Shown here piece by piece: positions 15,947 through 23,502 of a stretch of 64,000 nucleotides of DNA. The stretch's first letter is position 1; each line of letters begins with the position of its first letter. This stretch comes from Gimesia aquarii (GTDB lineage Bacteria; Planctomycetota; Planctomycetia; Planctomycetales; Planctomycetaceae). The notes beneath the pieces were generated by a model. The model worked only from the letters and a program-made list of their open reading frames with translations. It was not told where the DNA came from and did not search any database. The stretch spans positions 5,968,334 to 6,032,333 of the forward strand of contig NZ_CP037422.1 in NCBI RefSeq assembly GCF_007748175.1, written 5' to 3'. Both the position numbers and the translations under genes were made by a program.

Positions 15947-17425
15947 TTAACGATAACCTCCAATGTGTAGACGACGCATCGCGACGCGTACGTTGCTAAG
16001 AGTTCCTGTCATCAAGTACGTCTTTGACGTGTGTTCTCCAGGACGGGCTCGGTTACCAAGGCGTCGAGCTAGTGCAAACTTATGAGTATCTCCGTATCGT
16101 GCAAAGTAATAATTATTCACATCGCCACCGTCGTCACGATGTGCTCCGTATGCCCCCATAGCGTACTTGAGATCTTCCGTTGCGAGAATCAACCCAGTAC
16201 AGCCACGCATGCGACGCAACCCATTTGGGTTGGCGCGCATAAACTCCGTCACCTCTTTTAGGCCACGATTGATATCCGGCTCTCGGGCGTCAAAGGTAAA
16301 CCATCGATTGAACTCTGTATTCAGATAACCGGTCGGAATTTCCCAATCGATGTTACCTGGGACAGTTTCGGGCAAGTGTAAGACGGTAGTATATTCAACG
16401 ATCTGATGACGTCGTTGTGAATGCCCCGCGCCAAGTGAAAGGTCCGGCGAGAGTCGGATATTTTTGCCAAGCTGCCAGTCCTTGTATACAACTAGGTGCT
16501 TCTTTGTGTTGAGTGAAGGGTATTTATATTTAGACCACTCAACAGGCACTGCGCGCGTAACCTGAGTCAATGCATCCACATTCTTTGCCGAAACTAGTGG
16601 AGAGCCATGTCCGTAAACTGATTGGTCAGAACCTTTGTTGTGGTCGTTACCTCCCTCTGTTGGAAGTGCGACTTCACCAGCGATCCCAAGTGAACTCTGA
16701 ATTAATCTCCCATAGTCCGCTTGGTTGATGAACTGTTTTCCGTTCCACCACCATTCCCAAATTGCTCCTCCGGCCACCCGATTGGATACGACACGGATTA
16801 CCCCATTATCGATTTTCAGTGGGGAAACACCGGTTCCTGTGAATCGCGGGAATGCGTAATGCGTGAAGGTGTGCCGGTTCGGATAAAGGCTGCGTCCGAT
16901 CAGTGCAAATGGGCTGTGGATCGCGTAGTCATCCGTTGCCGGGCGATGTGTATATCGGATTTTCTGCGTACCAAGCGGGTTAGCGGTTGCCCAAGCATAT
17001 CCAATATTTACTTCCTGGTCATAACCAGGGATACGTTTGTGAGAGACACGATGGTCTGAACCATTGTAGTGCCGGAAATATGCGGCAGTTCCATTCTCAG
17101 GAAAATTCGCGAAGTAATAGGTTTGGCCTTCTCGCGGAAAGCGTCTTATTTCGCTGACTGCTGAAGTAGCCATGCGGTCGCCCCTGTTGACAACGACTCG
17201 ATTGCAGACTCGAAGTACGAGCTGGTGGCGTTTAATGAAAGTTTCCAGATCGGAGCCGTTCTCGGTGAGATTCAGTCCTTCTGAAGGTGATCGTCGCATT
17301 TCTGGGGTCAATGTCGTGGCGGGCTCTTCCGCTACGACATTGGATGCGTACACACATAGCGCCGTAATCAGAAATATAAACCGAGAAGATATGACAGATC
17401 TATTCATGGCACAGACTTTCATCAC
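15947..17425 (-). CDS. Secreted protein of unknown function
   Basis: 492 residues. N-terminal signal peptide (SSRFIFLITALCVYASN, cleavage probably after VVA near residue 32). The mature part is soluble and beta-rich, with many aromatic residues; a GGAIWEWWWNGKQFINQ segment followed by DYGRLIQSSL recalls carbohydrate-active or galactose-mutarotase-like folds, but I cannot name a family. No membrane anchor at the C-terminus. GTG 17425 or ATG 17422 start; ATG 17407 is also possible and fits the signal peptide best. It is out of place among intracellular defence-type genes and lies alone between palindromes 9 and 10. Confidence 0.65.
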   Translation of the reverse strand: MMKVCAMNRSVISSRFIFLITALCVYASNVVAEEPATTLTPEMRRSPSEGLNLTENGSDLETFIKRHQLVLRVCNRVVVNRGDRMATSAVSEIRRFPREGQTYYFANFPENGTAAYFRHYNGSDHRVSHKRIPGYDQEVNIGYAWATANPLGTQKIRYTHRPATDDYAIHSPFALIGRSLYPNRHTFTHYAFPRFTGTGVSPLKIDNGVIRVVSNRVAGGAIWEWWWNGKQFINQADYGRLIQSSLGIAGEVALPTEGGNDHNKGSDQSVYGHGSPLVSAKNVDALTQVTRAVPVEWSKYKYPSLNTKKHLVVYKDWQLGKNIRLSPDLSLGAGHSQRRHQIVEYTTVLHLPETVPGNIDWEIPTGYLNTEFNRWFTFDAREPDINRGLKEVTEFMRANPNGLRRMRGCTGLILATEDLKYAMGAYGAHRDDGGDVNNYYFARYGDTHKFALARRLGNRARPGEHTSKTYLMTGTLSNVRVAMRRLHIGGYR

Positions 17426-17575
17426 ATAGGGTTATAGAAGTAAATTCATGTACCTATGGGGAAAGTGCCTGCTTATCCAATTTGATTATGAGTTCAACTT
17501 GAGTAAAACAGCCAGTCTCTTAATCTAGAAAATGGAAATATCTTCTAGATTTAAGGTTGGAAAGATCTGCATTAG

Positions 17576-17603
17576 TGACCGGGTAATGTGTATTACCCGG
17601 ACA
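17576..17603. repeat. Island palindrome copy 10
   Basis: TGACCGGGTAA / TTACCCGGACA. Confidence 0.9.
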
Positions 17604-17727
17604 CTAATTTAAATCATACTGATAAGGGTGTGAGAATGAGTTTAGATCACCGTTCAGAATTCCGCTTTTCCCGATTCGAGTCATTCAACCTAATTCCGAG
17701 GATCATAGCGACTTCCTCAATTTTCGC

Positions 17728-17756
17728 TTGACTATTCATCCCTGTTTAAACAGTAT
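17728..17756 (+). promoter_or_regulatory. Promoter of type A leader, copy 3
   Basis: TTGACT, 17-bp spacer, CAGTAT. Confidence 0.7.
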
Positions 17757-17810
17757 TTGATTAAGTTCTACCCTTAATGGGTTATTCTGAAATAATTCAG
17801 TCTAATTCAA

Positions 17811-17817
17811 GTTAGCC
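17811..17817 (+). other. Cassette boundary box at the 5' end of the 217-aa gene
   Basis: GTTAGCC, exact complement of GGCTAAC at 18483-18489 that contains the gene's stop codon. Confidence 0.6.
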
Positions 17818-17834
17818 AGTAGAAAGCTGAGACC

Positions 17835-18488
17835 TTGGAAGATCGTCGCCGTTCTTGGTTACGCCATTGGTATAGCATCATTGATGCTGAAGTTGGCACA
17901 GATTCATCTTTCGACTTCGAAGCCGCATATGACGATCCCCACAGCGACTTTCGGATGCACTTTTTGACTTGGGATTTGTCGGATGATGCTCTACATCGAT
18001 GCTTCGAAGTGTTGCCGGTCGGTCGGCAGATGGCTAATCGCGCAATTGAAATGCGGTCCCTAAACCGTGCAGACACACCGAAACTCTCTGAAGAATCTGC
18101 TGTCGACCTATTCCAGACAGGGCTCGATGCATATTCCAAGTTCAGCGATGATCCAGAATTGAAGAAACCAATTCGCGTGCGGCAGGTTTCCTGGGACGAT
18201 CTCAATTCGGCAACGGCGAACACCGACCGTGTGGCTGTACTCCTTGAACACATCGACTGGCAGATCCCTACCGAAAACAGTGGGGTGGGATCATTCCTTC
18301 GCGAAACACTATATCGCCTAGCTCACTCATACGACGTAGTCGATTATATTGAATGGCCGTTGATCGGTGATACACAATCGGTCGAACCATATCGATCGTT
18401 CGCTATACTTGCGATTACAGACATTTATTTCCCATTGTTGGACGAGGCTGGCCCTGTGCTGTTCGTGACCAACAACAAAACTGGCTAA
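17835..18488 (+). CDS. Cassette-borne protein of unknown function
   Basis: 217 residues, soluble, acidic, no family recognised. The central part has a FEVLPVGRQMANRAIEM helix and a VRQVSWDDLNSA segment. TTG start at 17835 with a weak GAG four bases upstream. The gene is framed by GTTAGCC and GGCTAAC and preceded by a type A leader, the clearest cassette unit on the plus strand. Confidence 0.6.
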   Translation: MEDRRRSWLRHWYSIIDAEVGTDSSFDFEAAYDDPHSDFRMHFLTWDLSDDALHRCFEVLPVGRQMANRAIEMRSLNRADTPKLSEESAVDLFQTGLDAYSKFSDDPELKKPIRVRQVSWDDLNSATANTDRVAVLLEHIDWQIPTENSGVGSFLRETLYRLAHSYDVVDYIEWPLIGDTQSVEPYRSFAILAITDIYFPLLDEAGPVLFVTNNKTG

Positions 18489-18530
18489 CAATCGCATGTA
18501 CTGGAGACACGTCCGCTAGGCCTTAAATGA
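18483..18530 (+). other. Partial attC-like site after the 217-aa gene
   Basis: GGCTAACAATCGCATGTACT followed by GGAGACACGTCCGC: R'' box, with TAA as stop codon, and an L''-type arm typical of environmental attC sites. The second arm is absent; AT-rich DNA and palindrome 11 follow. Confidence 0.55.
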
Positions 18531-18568
18531 AAAAATATTGTGTGATATCGCGAGCCAAGAATAAAAAG

Positions 18569-18596
18569 TGTCCGGTAAATAACCATTTACCGGACA
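18569..18596. repeat. Island palindrome copy 11
   Basis: TGTCCGGTAAA / TTTACCGGACA, perfect arms, A5 before, TTGTTGTTTT after. Confidence 0.92.
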
Positions 18597-18611
18597 CTTG
18601 TTGTTTTCTGA

Positions 18612-18639
18612 TCTCCGGGTAACTACCGTTACCCAGACA
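18612..18639. repeat. Island palindrome copy 12
   Basis: TCTCCGGGTAA / TTACCCAGACA, directly adjoining the stop codon of the 114-aa gene. Confidence 0.85.
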
Positions 18640-18984
18640 TTAGCATTTTTTAGCAATATATTCCCGAATGTACCGTAGGAAATCGTCCGTTTCCCTCTCC
18701 AAGATATCACCAAACATGATTCCTATGATGAATAAAATCCGGCTTGTATGGTGATACACCGACACCGCCGTTCCATCACCAACCGGCTTCAGAATGACCT
18801 GCATAATTCGTTTGGTTTGTTGGTCTGTAAATCCAAATCCTGAGCCTCGGAATGTGGAAATTTGGGTGGAATTCACGAGTGGATCGATTCTGTAATCATT
18901 GGCCTGCCACCACTCTTTGGCTGCTGCAGCAACCACTCTTTCAGATGCTCCAAAATATTCCAGACGGTGGCAGAATGTTTTCAT
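18640..18984 (-). CDS. Small protein with hydrophobic C-terminal segment
   Basis: 114 residues. A compact fold with a WWQANDYRIDP segment and beta-like pieces (MQVILKPVGDGTAVSVYHH), then a hydrophobic stretch ILFIIGIMFGDIL. It may be a small steroidogenic-type (START-like) domain or a membrane-associated protein; no family assigned. The stop codon lies against palindrome 12. Confidence 0.5.
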   Translation of the reverse strand: MKTFCHRLEYFGASERVVAAAAKEWWQANDYRIDPLVNSTQISTFRGSGFGFTDQQTKRIMQVILKPVGDGTAVSVYHHTSRILFIIGIMFGDILERETDDFLRYIREYIAKKC

Positions 18985-19028
18985 GTTGCTAGCTTATTAT
19001 CAAACTTAAAATGATCTCGTAAATAAAG

Positions 19029-19056
19029 TGTCCGAGTAACATTTATTTACCGGACA
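19029..19056. repeat. Island palindrome copy 13
   Basis: TGTCCGAGTAA / TTTACCGGACA. The TIR gene reads into it and takes its stop codon from it. Confidence 0.88.
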
Positions 19057-19871
19057 CTATCCAGGTGGGGCGTGTTACTTGCGGCATTCAAATGATTAAA
19101 GTGCTCTTGCATAAGTTTATGTGCTCTAATGGGTGCAACACCGTTCTTTCTGAAAAAATGTAGAATATCACCTTTAGTCATGCCATCCTTCGGTGACTTT
19201 GTGGACAACAAGAATAATTCTTTTAATAATTCTTCTTCAAATACATTTAGAGATTCCTGCATATCTGGATCATCTCGTATTTCACGACTCTCTAAACGTC
19301 TAAGCCGCGATTGCATACCTCTCGTATTCTCCAAAATCTCTACAAGAATGTCACCATCCGGTCGAGGTGGAATGGTTTCTGTTTGTGGGTTATCTTCAAT
19401 GATTTTTGCAAACGATTTTTCAAATTGCCCCCAGTATGTATCGAACACTTGATCCAGAACAATATCATCGAGCGATTCATTTGAAAGGCTTTTATTTAAA
19501 GTTCGAACCAACTCCCAAACACTGTCACGATTGGGTATCGTATGATTGAACTGTGCCAAAGGGTCTACAATGTCAGATGGTTCTAAGTCTATCAAAAACG
19601 TACAAACTCGACTTGACGACAACCCCTTTGCAAGAGCTCCCGACTCAAATAAGATCCAAGGGCGATTTTGATTCTCTTTAGTCAAGCAGACAATTCCGAC
19701 AGCAGTATCCTTTAATTGGTCATGTATTTCACTAAACCAAAGGGCTCCACGGTCAATATCACGAGTAGATAACCAAGGTCTAGTGGCTTGTAACACACAT
19801 TTAATCCAAGTTTTGAGCATCTCTGCAACGGCTCGGCTGCGATTCCCTGACCAACTGATAAAGACCTTCAT
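19047..19871 (-). CDS. TIR-domain protein
   Basis: 274 residues. Residues 1-130 are a TIR-type domain: MKVFISWSGNRSR, WLSTRDIDRGALWFSEI, GIVCLTKENQNRPWILFESGALAK. TIR proteins of bacteria commonly cleave NAD or act in nucleotide signalling during phage defence. The C-terminal half contains a coiled coil (MQSRLRRLESREI) and a small helical region (MTKGDILHFFRKNG) that may be a sensor or oligomerisation part. ATG 19871 has AGGA eight bases upstream. The last four residues (DSVR) and the stop are encoded by palindrome 13. Confidence 0.82.
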   Translation of the reverse strand: MKVFISWSGNRSRAVAEMLKTWIKCVLQATRPWLSTRDIDRGALWFSEIHDQLKDTAVGIVCLTKENQNRPWILFESGALAKGLSSSRVCTFLIDLEPSDIVDPLAQFNHTIPNRDSVWELVRTLNKSLSNESLDDIVLDQVFDTYWGQFEKSFAKIIEDNPQTETIPPRPDGDILVEILENTRGMQSRLRRLESREIRDDPDMQESLNVFEEELLKELFLLSTKSPKDGMTKGDILHFFRKNGVAPIRAHKLMQEHFNHLNAASNTPHLDSVR

Positions 19872-20029
19872 TAGAATTTCCTCGTATAGAATAATATTGC
19901 CAGAAGCATCTCTCTATTCAGGGTACACTAGAGCAATGTACTGCAACAGGGAACCGGCAAAATTTAATGAAAAATGAATGGGCAGCTATTGTTTCCCAAC
20001 CATCAACCAAGGATTCCACAAAAGAAAAG

Positions 20030-20057
20030 TGTCTGGTAAATCATTATTTACCAGACA
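20030..20057. repeat. Island palindrome copy 14
   Basis: TGTCTGGTAAA / TTTACCAGACA, perfect arms, A-run before, CTTTATT after. Confidence 0.92.
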
Positions 20058-20089
20058 CTTTATTAGTATTGAGATCTTGCCAAAGAAAG

Positions 20090-20117
20090 TGACCAGTAAA
20101 ACATCGTTACCGGGACA
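20090..20117. repeat. Island palindrome copy 15
   Basis: TGACCAGTAAA / GTTACCGGGACA; 12 bp after the stop of the pentapeptide-TIR gene. Confidence 0.82.
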
Positions 20118-20129
20118 CTTTTGCATGAT

Positions 20130-21674
20130 TTAGAGCTTTGGAATGGGATCAAGTTCTCTGCCTGAATCATTGGTTTGAAGAGCTTTAACAACTCGCTCGA
20201 ATTGGACTTCGAACTTTGTATTATCAGATTCCCAATTAGTGAAATCAGGAGCAAGACGTTCAAGAATTTGATTACATTTGGGATGTTGCCATTCTGAAAA
20301 AAGATAACCATCCAAGTTCAGTGGTATCAAAGACAAAACCTCACGTCCTCTTTGTTTGAACAGCTGCTTTTCTTTCGCAAACGCATGCTTAATCTCATCA
20401 TCAACCCAGCCACTGGTCAGTGAATGTTTTGAAGTACATAACAGTACTTTATCCCACACACGAATTCCATGATCAACACGATCGTAGATATTGTCTCCTG
20501 GTAATAGCTGATGTTCATCGAGCCAACAGCGAATTCCTCTGCCTTGCAAAGCGTCATGTAACCGACGAGCAAACGATTTATCCTCATGGCTGTAACTGAT
20601 AAAGCAGGAATAGAAATCAATCGCTGGATTTGCAAAATGGCTTGGAATGTAGGAAATAAAATCATCAGTTAAACCACAACCACGAAGAAATCTCTCTGGA
20701 ATCTTACCGTTTGATTTCATCAAGGTGTCAACACCGAGAGAACTTCGTCCTCGATGTATGACTGATTCCAAACCAATTGATTGCGATAAATCTAGATCAG
20801 TCCATCGTGTTTCCTTTGAAGAAGCATTACTCAAATTGGCCCCGCTCAAATCGGCCCAGCTCAAATCGGCCTCGCTCAAATCAACATCGCTCATGTCGGC
20901 CTTTCTCAAATCGGCCCCGCCCAAATCGGTCCGACTCAAATTGGCCCGACTCAAATTAGCATTTCTCAAATTAGTTCTCCAGTAATGAGTCCTGCTCAAA
21001 TCAGCCCCATCCAAATCGGTCCCACTCAAATTAGCCCCAATCAATTTAGCCCCGCTCATTTTGGCATGTGTTAAATTGGCATTTTCCAAATTGGCATTTT
21101 TCATTCTAACCCCGCAAAAATTGGCCCAGCCCAAAGTAGCCCCGCTCAAATCAGTACCGTTCAAATTACCCCCGGAAAAATTGGCATTGCTCAAATTGGC
21201 CCCGCTTAAATTGGCCTCACTAAAATCAATACCGCACAATATGGCCCTTACCCAACGAGCCCCGCTCAAATCGACATCGCTCATTTTGGCATTACTCAAA
21301 TCGGCACTCTCCAAATTGGCATTAGTCAAATTAGCACTAGTCAAATTAGCATTACGCAAATTAGCATTACGCAAATTAGCATTACGCAAATTAGCATTAC
21401 GCAAATTAGCATTTTGCAAATTAGCATTACTAAAATTAGCATTACTCAAATTGGTAACTTCAAAAATGGCCTCGCTCAAATCGGCATTACTCAAATCGGC
21501 ATTACTCAAATCGGCATTACTCAAATCGGCATTACTCAAATCGGCATTACTCAAATCGGCATTACTCAAATCGGTCCGACTCAAATCTAACGTAAAATGT
21601 GGGTTCTTTTTTCTCCAATTTGTTATTGATTGAGCTCCTTTTTTGACAATTTTCACATGCGCGGGATTAGCCAC
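20130..21674 (-). CDS. Pentapeptide-repeat protein with C-terminal TIR domain
   Basis: 514 residues. After ~25 basic residues, residues ~28-295 consist of A(D/N)LS(N/G)-type pentapeptides, which fold into a right-handed quadrilateral beta helix. Residues ~355-500 are a TIR domain: YSCFISYSHEDKSF, GIRCWLDEHQLLPGD, KVLLCTSKHSL, SGWVDDEI. A beta-helix scaffold joined to a TIR effector suggests sensing or polymerisation by the repeat part and NAD-type signalling by the TIR part (inference). GTG start at 21674 with AAGGAG nine bases upstream. DNA repeats inside the gene make the pentapeptide number prone to change. Unit between palindromes 15 and 16. Confidence 0.88.
   Translation of the reverse strand: MANPAHVKIVKKGAQSITNWRKKNPHFTLDLSRTDLSNADLSNADLSNADLSNADLSNADLSNADLSEAIFEVTNLSNANFSNANLQNANLRNANLRNANLRNANLRNANLTSANLTNANLESADLSNAKMSDVDLSGARWVRAILCGIDFSEANLSGANLSNANFSGGNLNGTDLSGATLGWANFCGVRMKNANLENANLTHAKMSGAKLIGANLSGTDLDGADLSRTHYWRTNLRNANLSRANLSRTDLGGADLRKADMSDVDLSEADLSWADLSGANLSNASSKETRWTDLDLSQSIGLESVIHRGRSSLGVDTLMKSNGKIPERFLRGCGLTDDFISYIPSHFANPAIDFYSCFISYSHEDKSFARRLHDALQGRGIRCWLDEHQLLPGDNIYDRVDHGIRVWDKVLLCTSKHSLTSGWVDDEIKHAFAKEKQLFKQRGREVLSLIPLNLDGYLFSEWQHPKCNQILERLAPDFTNWESDNTKFEVQFERVVKALQTNDSGRELDPIPKL
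21355..21580 (-). repeat. In-gene tandem 15-bp repeats encoding pentapeptides
   Basis: Two arrays of identical 15-bp units: GCAAATTAGCATTAC-type at about 21355-21425 and CTCAAATCGGCATTA-type, six perfect copies, at about 21474-21575. Perfect identity at nucleotide level indicates recent slippage expansion. Confidence 0.85.
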
Positions 21675-21815
21675 TGCTGTGTCTCCTTAAAAGAATAAAT
21701 CACCAGATCCTAACCGAACCTTAGATTATGAGTGTCTGGCATCAGAAATGCAAATAAGTTTGATGTCACCAAAATTGAAACCATCGTTAAGAAGGTTAGC
21801 TGTACTGAAGAAGAA

Positions 21816-21843
21816 TGTCGGAGTAATGACTGTTACCCTGTCA
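21816..21843. repeat. Island palindrome copy 16
   Basis: TGTCGGAGTAA / TTACCCTGTCA. Supplies the TGA stop of the next minus-strand gene (21841-21843). Confidence 0.75.
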
Positions 21844-22227
21844 TTGCAATGCCGGTAGCGTGCTGATCAAATCATCGAGATTGACATACCATTCGACCTC
21901 ACTCCAATCAGTCTGGCATAGCTCCCCCGATGATGAAGCCAACGTGCAATAACCATCAGCATCAGGTAGAAAGATTACAGACACTGAATCAATCTGCCAT
22001 TCTTTAGGATGATATGATTTCAAGGCAACGACCATGCTATCCCCTACTTTCCAAGTTGTTTTTGATTCTGCCGACTTCCAAGGCAAATAGGGGCTTTGTG
22101 GCATAGTCCCTATTCCTGATCCTCGGCGTGGATCTACAAACGCTTTCGGTTTTGCTTTGCTTGATCGTTTTGTAAACAGGGCAGCCAAAGCAGCAAATCC
22201 AACTTGTATAAAATTACGTCGTTGCAT
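21841..22227 (-). CDS. Small exported protein, TAT-like N-terminus
   Basis: 128 residues. N-terminus MQRRNFIQVGFAALAALFT is an RR-x-F signal typical of Tat substrates in this phylum. The mature part has no recognised domain (KSYHPKEWQIDSVSVIF, a beta-rich look). ATG 22227 with AAGG eight bases upstream. Stop codon within palindrome 16. Confidence 0.65.
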   Translation of the reverse strand: MQRRNFIQVGFAALAALFTKRSSKAKPKAFVDPRRGSGIGTMPQSPYLPWKSAESKTTWKVGDSMVVALKSYHPKEWQIDSVSVIFLPDADGYCTLASSSGELCQTDWSEVEWYVNLDDLISTLPALQ

Positions 22228-22259
22228 CCCATTTACCTTTCTTAATTTGATTTAAAATA

Positions 22260-22288
22260 ATGGGTGGGTAACAACGGTTTCCCAGACA
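22260..22288. repeat. Island palindrome copy 17 (imperfect)
   Basis: ATGGGTGGGTAA / TTTCCCAGACA. Left flank TTAAAATA similar to copies 3 and 20. Confidence 0.7.
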
Positions 22289-22403
22289 CTTTGTTTAATT
22301 CCAAACAACCTCGCTTTGAAGATAACTAAGATTCCTGATTACTTTTCGCCTTCAATCATTTAAACTGTGCGTGTTGGATTCCTGCAATTCCAAGGTAGTT
22401 CGC

Positions 22404-22652
22404 ATGACTGAAAGAAAAGAATCAAAATTTATTCGATTCCTAAGCTATGCAATTCCAATATTGTTAGTGATTTATGTATTGGGTGTTGGTCCTATCGCCG
22501 GAGTTATAACTCAACCTGATGGATCCGTTAATCCTGAACATAGGAGCTGGGCAATTTCTTTCTATGCTCCTCTGTTTTTTGTGGTAAAAAGTAATGCGTC
22601 ATTGGAATCTATTGTTGAAGAATACGTACAATTCTGGGTTGACATTATTTGA
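22404..22652 (+). CDS. Small membrane protein
   Basis: 82 residues from ATG 22404 (AAGG eight bases upstream); a TTG at 22371 lacks an SD. One clear membrane helix (IPILLVIYVLGVGPIAGVI) near residues 18-36 and a second weaker hydrophobic segment (FYAPLFFVV). Function unknown. Confidence 0.55.
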   Translation: MTERKESKFIRFLSYAIPILLVIYVLGVGPIAGVITQPDGSVNPEHRSWAISFYAPLFFVVKSNASLESIVEEYVQFWVDII

Positions 22653-22706
22653 ACACTTTCCCGCAAACGCTGAGAATTCGAGCTGATATGACCAGTACAT
22701 ATAAAG

Positions 22707-22734
22707 TGTCTGGTAAACAACCTTTTACCGGTCA
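22707..22734. repeat. Island palindrome copy 18
   Basis: TGTCTGGTAAA / TTTACCGGTCA. Supplies the stop codon of the minus-strand zinc-ribbon gene. Confidence 0.88.
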
Positions 22735-23151
22735 CTTACTGGCTGGAATTTCAAAACACTTTCCACTCCAAGCCATTTTTTTGATTCGTTCCAAACCAGA
22801 GACAGACCAGCGCTCTATGATCATAGAGTTGACCTTTTTCCAATCGGTCGGATAATCTGATTTCAGAGCCAGTGCATAAGTCATAGCAATCTGTCTCTGT
22901 GTGCATTTCTGTTTGATTTCGTTTTCGATGACCATTTCGACACACATAATATGGGAACTAAAACCATTAACAATTTCTTCGTCTGACCGGATATAGCCTC
23001 TTTTTCCGCATGCGGTGCAGATATTGATTAACCGATCTCCATCCTCGTGCGGTTCATAAAATGCCTGAACTGTGGGATATCCTCGATCGCATATTGGGCA
23101 ATTAATAACTTTGTCTTTTGGTGCTGGTTTCCATCCTAAATCTGTAACCAT
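22732..23151 (-). CDS. Zinc-ribbon protein of unknown function
   Basis: 139 residues from ATG 23151 (AAGGA seven bases upstream); the longer in-frame start at 23214 lies in palindrome 19 and is unlikely. CPIC (~18-21) and CTAC (~46-49) form a zinc ribbon; the rest is helical. Ends SK-stop, with the stop in palindrome 18. Confidence 0.6.
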   Translation of the reverse strand: MVTDLGWKPAPKDKVINCPICDRGYPTVQAFYEPHEDGDRLINICTACGKRGYIRSDEEIVNGFSSHIMCVEMVIENEIKQKCTQRQIAMTYALALKSDYPTDWKKVNSMIIERWSVSGLERIKKMAWSGKCFEIPASK

Positions 23152-23185
23152 TGAATTATCCTTTTCTAAAAATGATTTAAAATGT

Positions 23186-23213
23186 TGTCTGGTAAATAAC
23201 ATTTTCCCAGACA
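23186..23213. repeat. Island palindrome copy 19
   Basis: TGTCTGGTAAA / TTTCCCAGACA, one base from the stop codon of the 85-aa gene. Confidence 0.85.
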
Positions 23214-23471
23214 CTATGAAATCTGCTGGATCAAGTCGCCAAGAAATTCCTTCATATTCGCACGGAAATTCATGTCTTCTTCACCCGGCTTTTTTACTGT
23301 GATTAAAAGCCACGGCGAACCCAGGCCAGCACCACAATCCATAGAGAATTCAAGATCTTCTCCTTCCCCTGAAATCCAGTTTTGCCGTAGTCCACATTCA
23401 AGCATTCCACCTACATCAACCTGCTGAATATTGAGCTGACTTTCAAACTCGTTTATTAGTGTTGCAGTCAT
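23214..23471 (-). CDS. Small acidic protein
   Basis: 85 residues, acidic, no family recognised (immunity-protein-like size and charge, but no partner toxin seen). AAAGG about 12 bases before ATG 23471. Unit between palindromes 19 and 20. Confidence 0.5.
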   Translation of the reverse strand: MTATLINEFESQLNIQQVDVGGMLECGLRQNWISGEGEDLEFSMDCGAGLGSPWLLITVKKPGEEDMNFRANMKEFLGDLIQQIS

Positions 23472-23502
23472 TGCATGTCATTCCTTTCTAAAATTAAAAA
23501 TA

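Larger units (their letters stand above)
17652..17817 (+). repeat. Type A leader, copy 3 (inverted relative to copies 1 and 2)
   Basis: Reverse complement closely matches 9930-10093. Ends exactly at GTTAGCC, the cassette box of the next gene. Confidence 0.8.

Noticed and set aside
21061-21633. 190-aa plus-strand ORF opposite the pentapeptide gene
   Set aside because: It is the antisense reading of 15-bp repeats (LKLALLKSA...), kept open by the repeat composition; the minus-strand frame has pentapeptides and a TIR domain.
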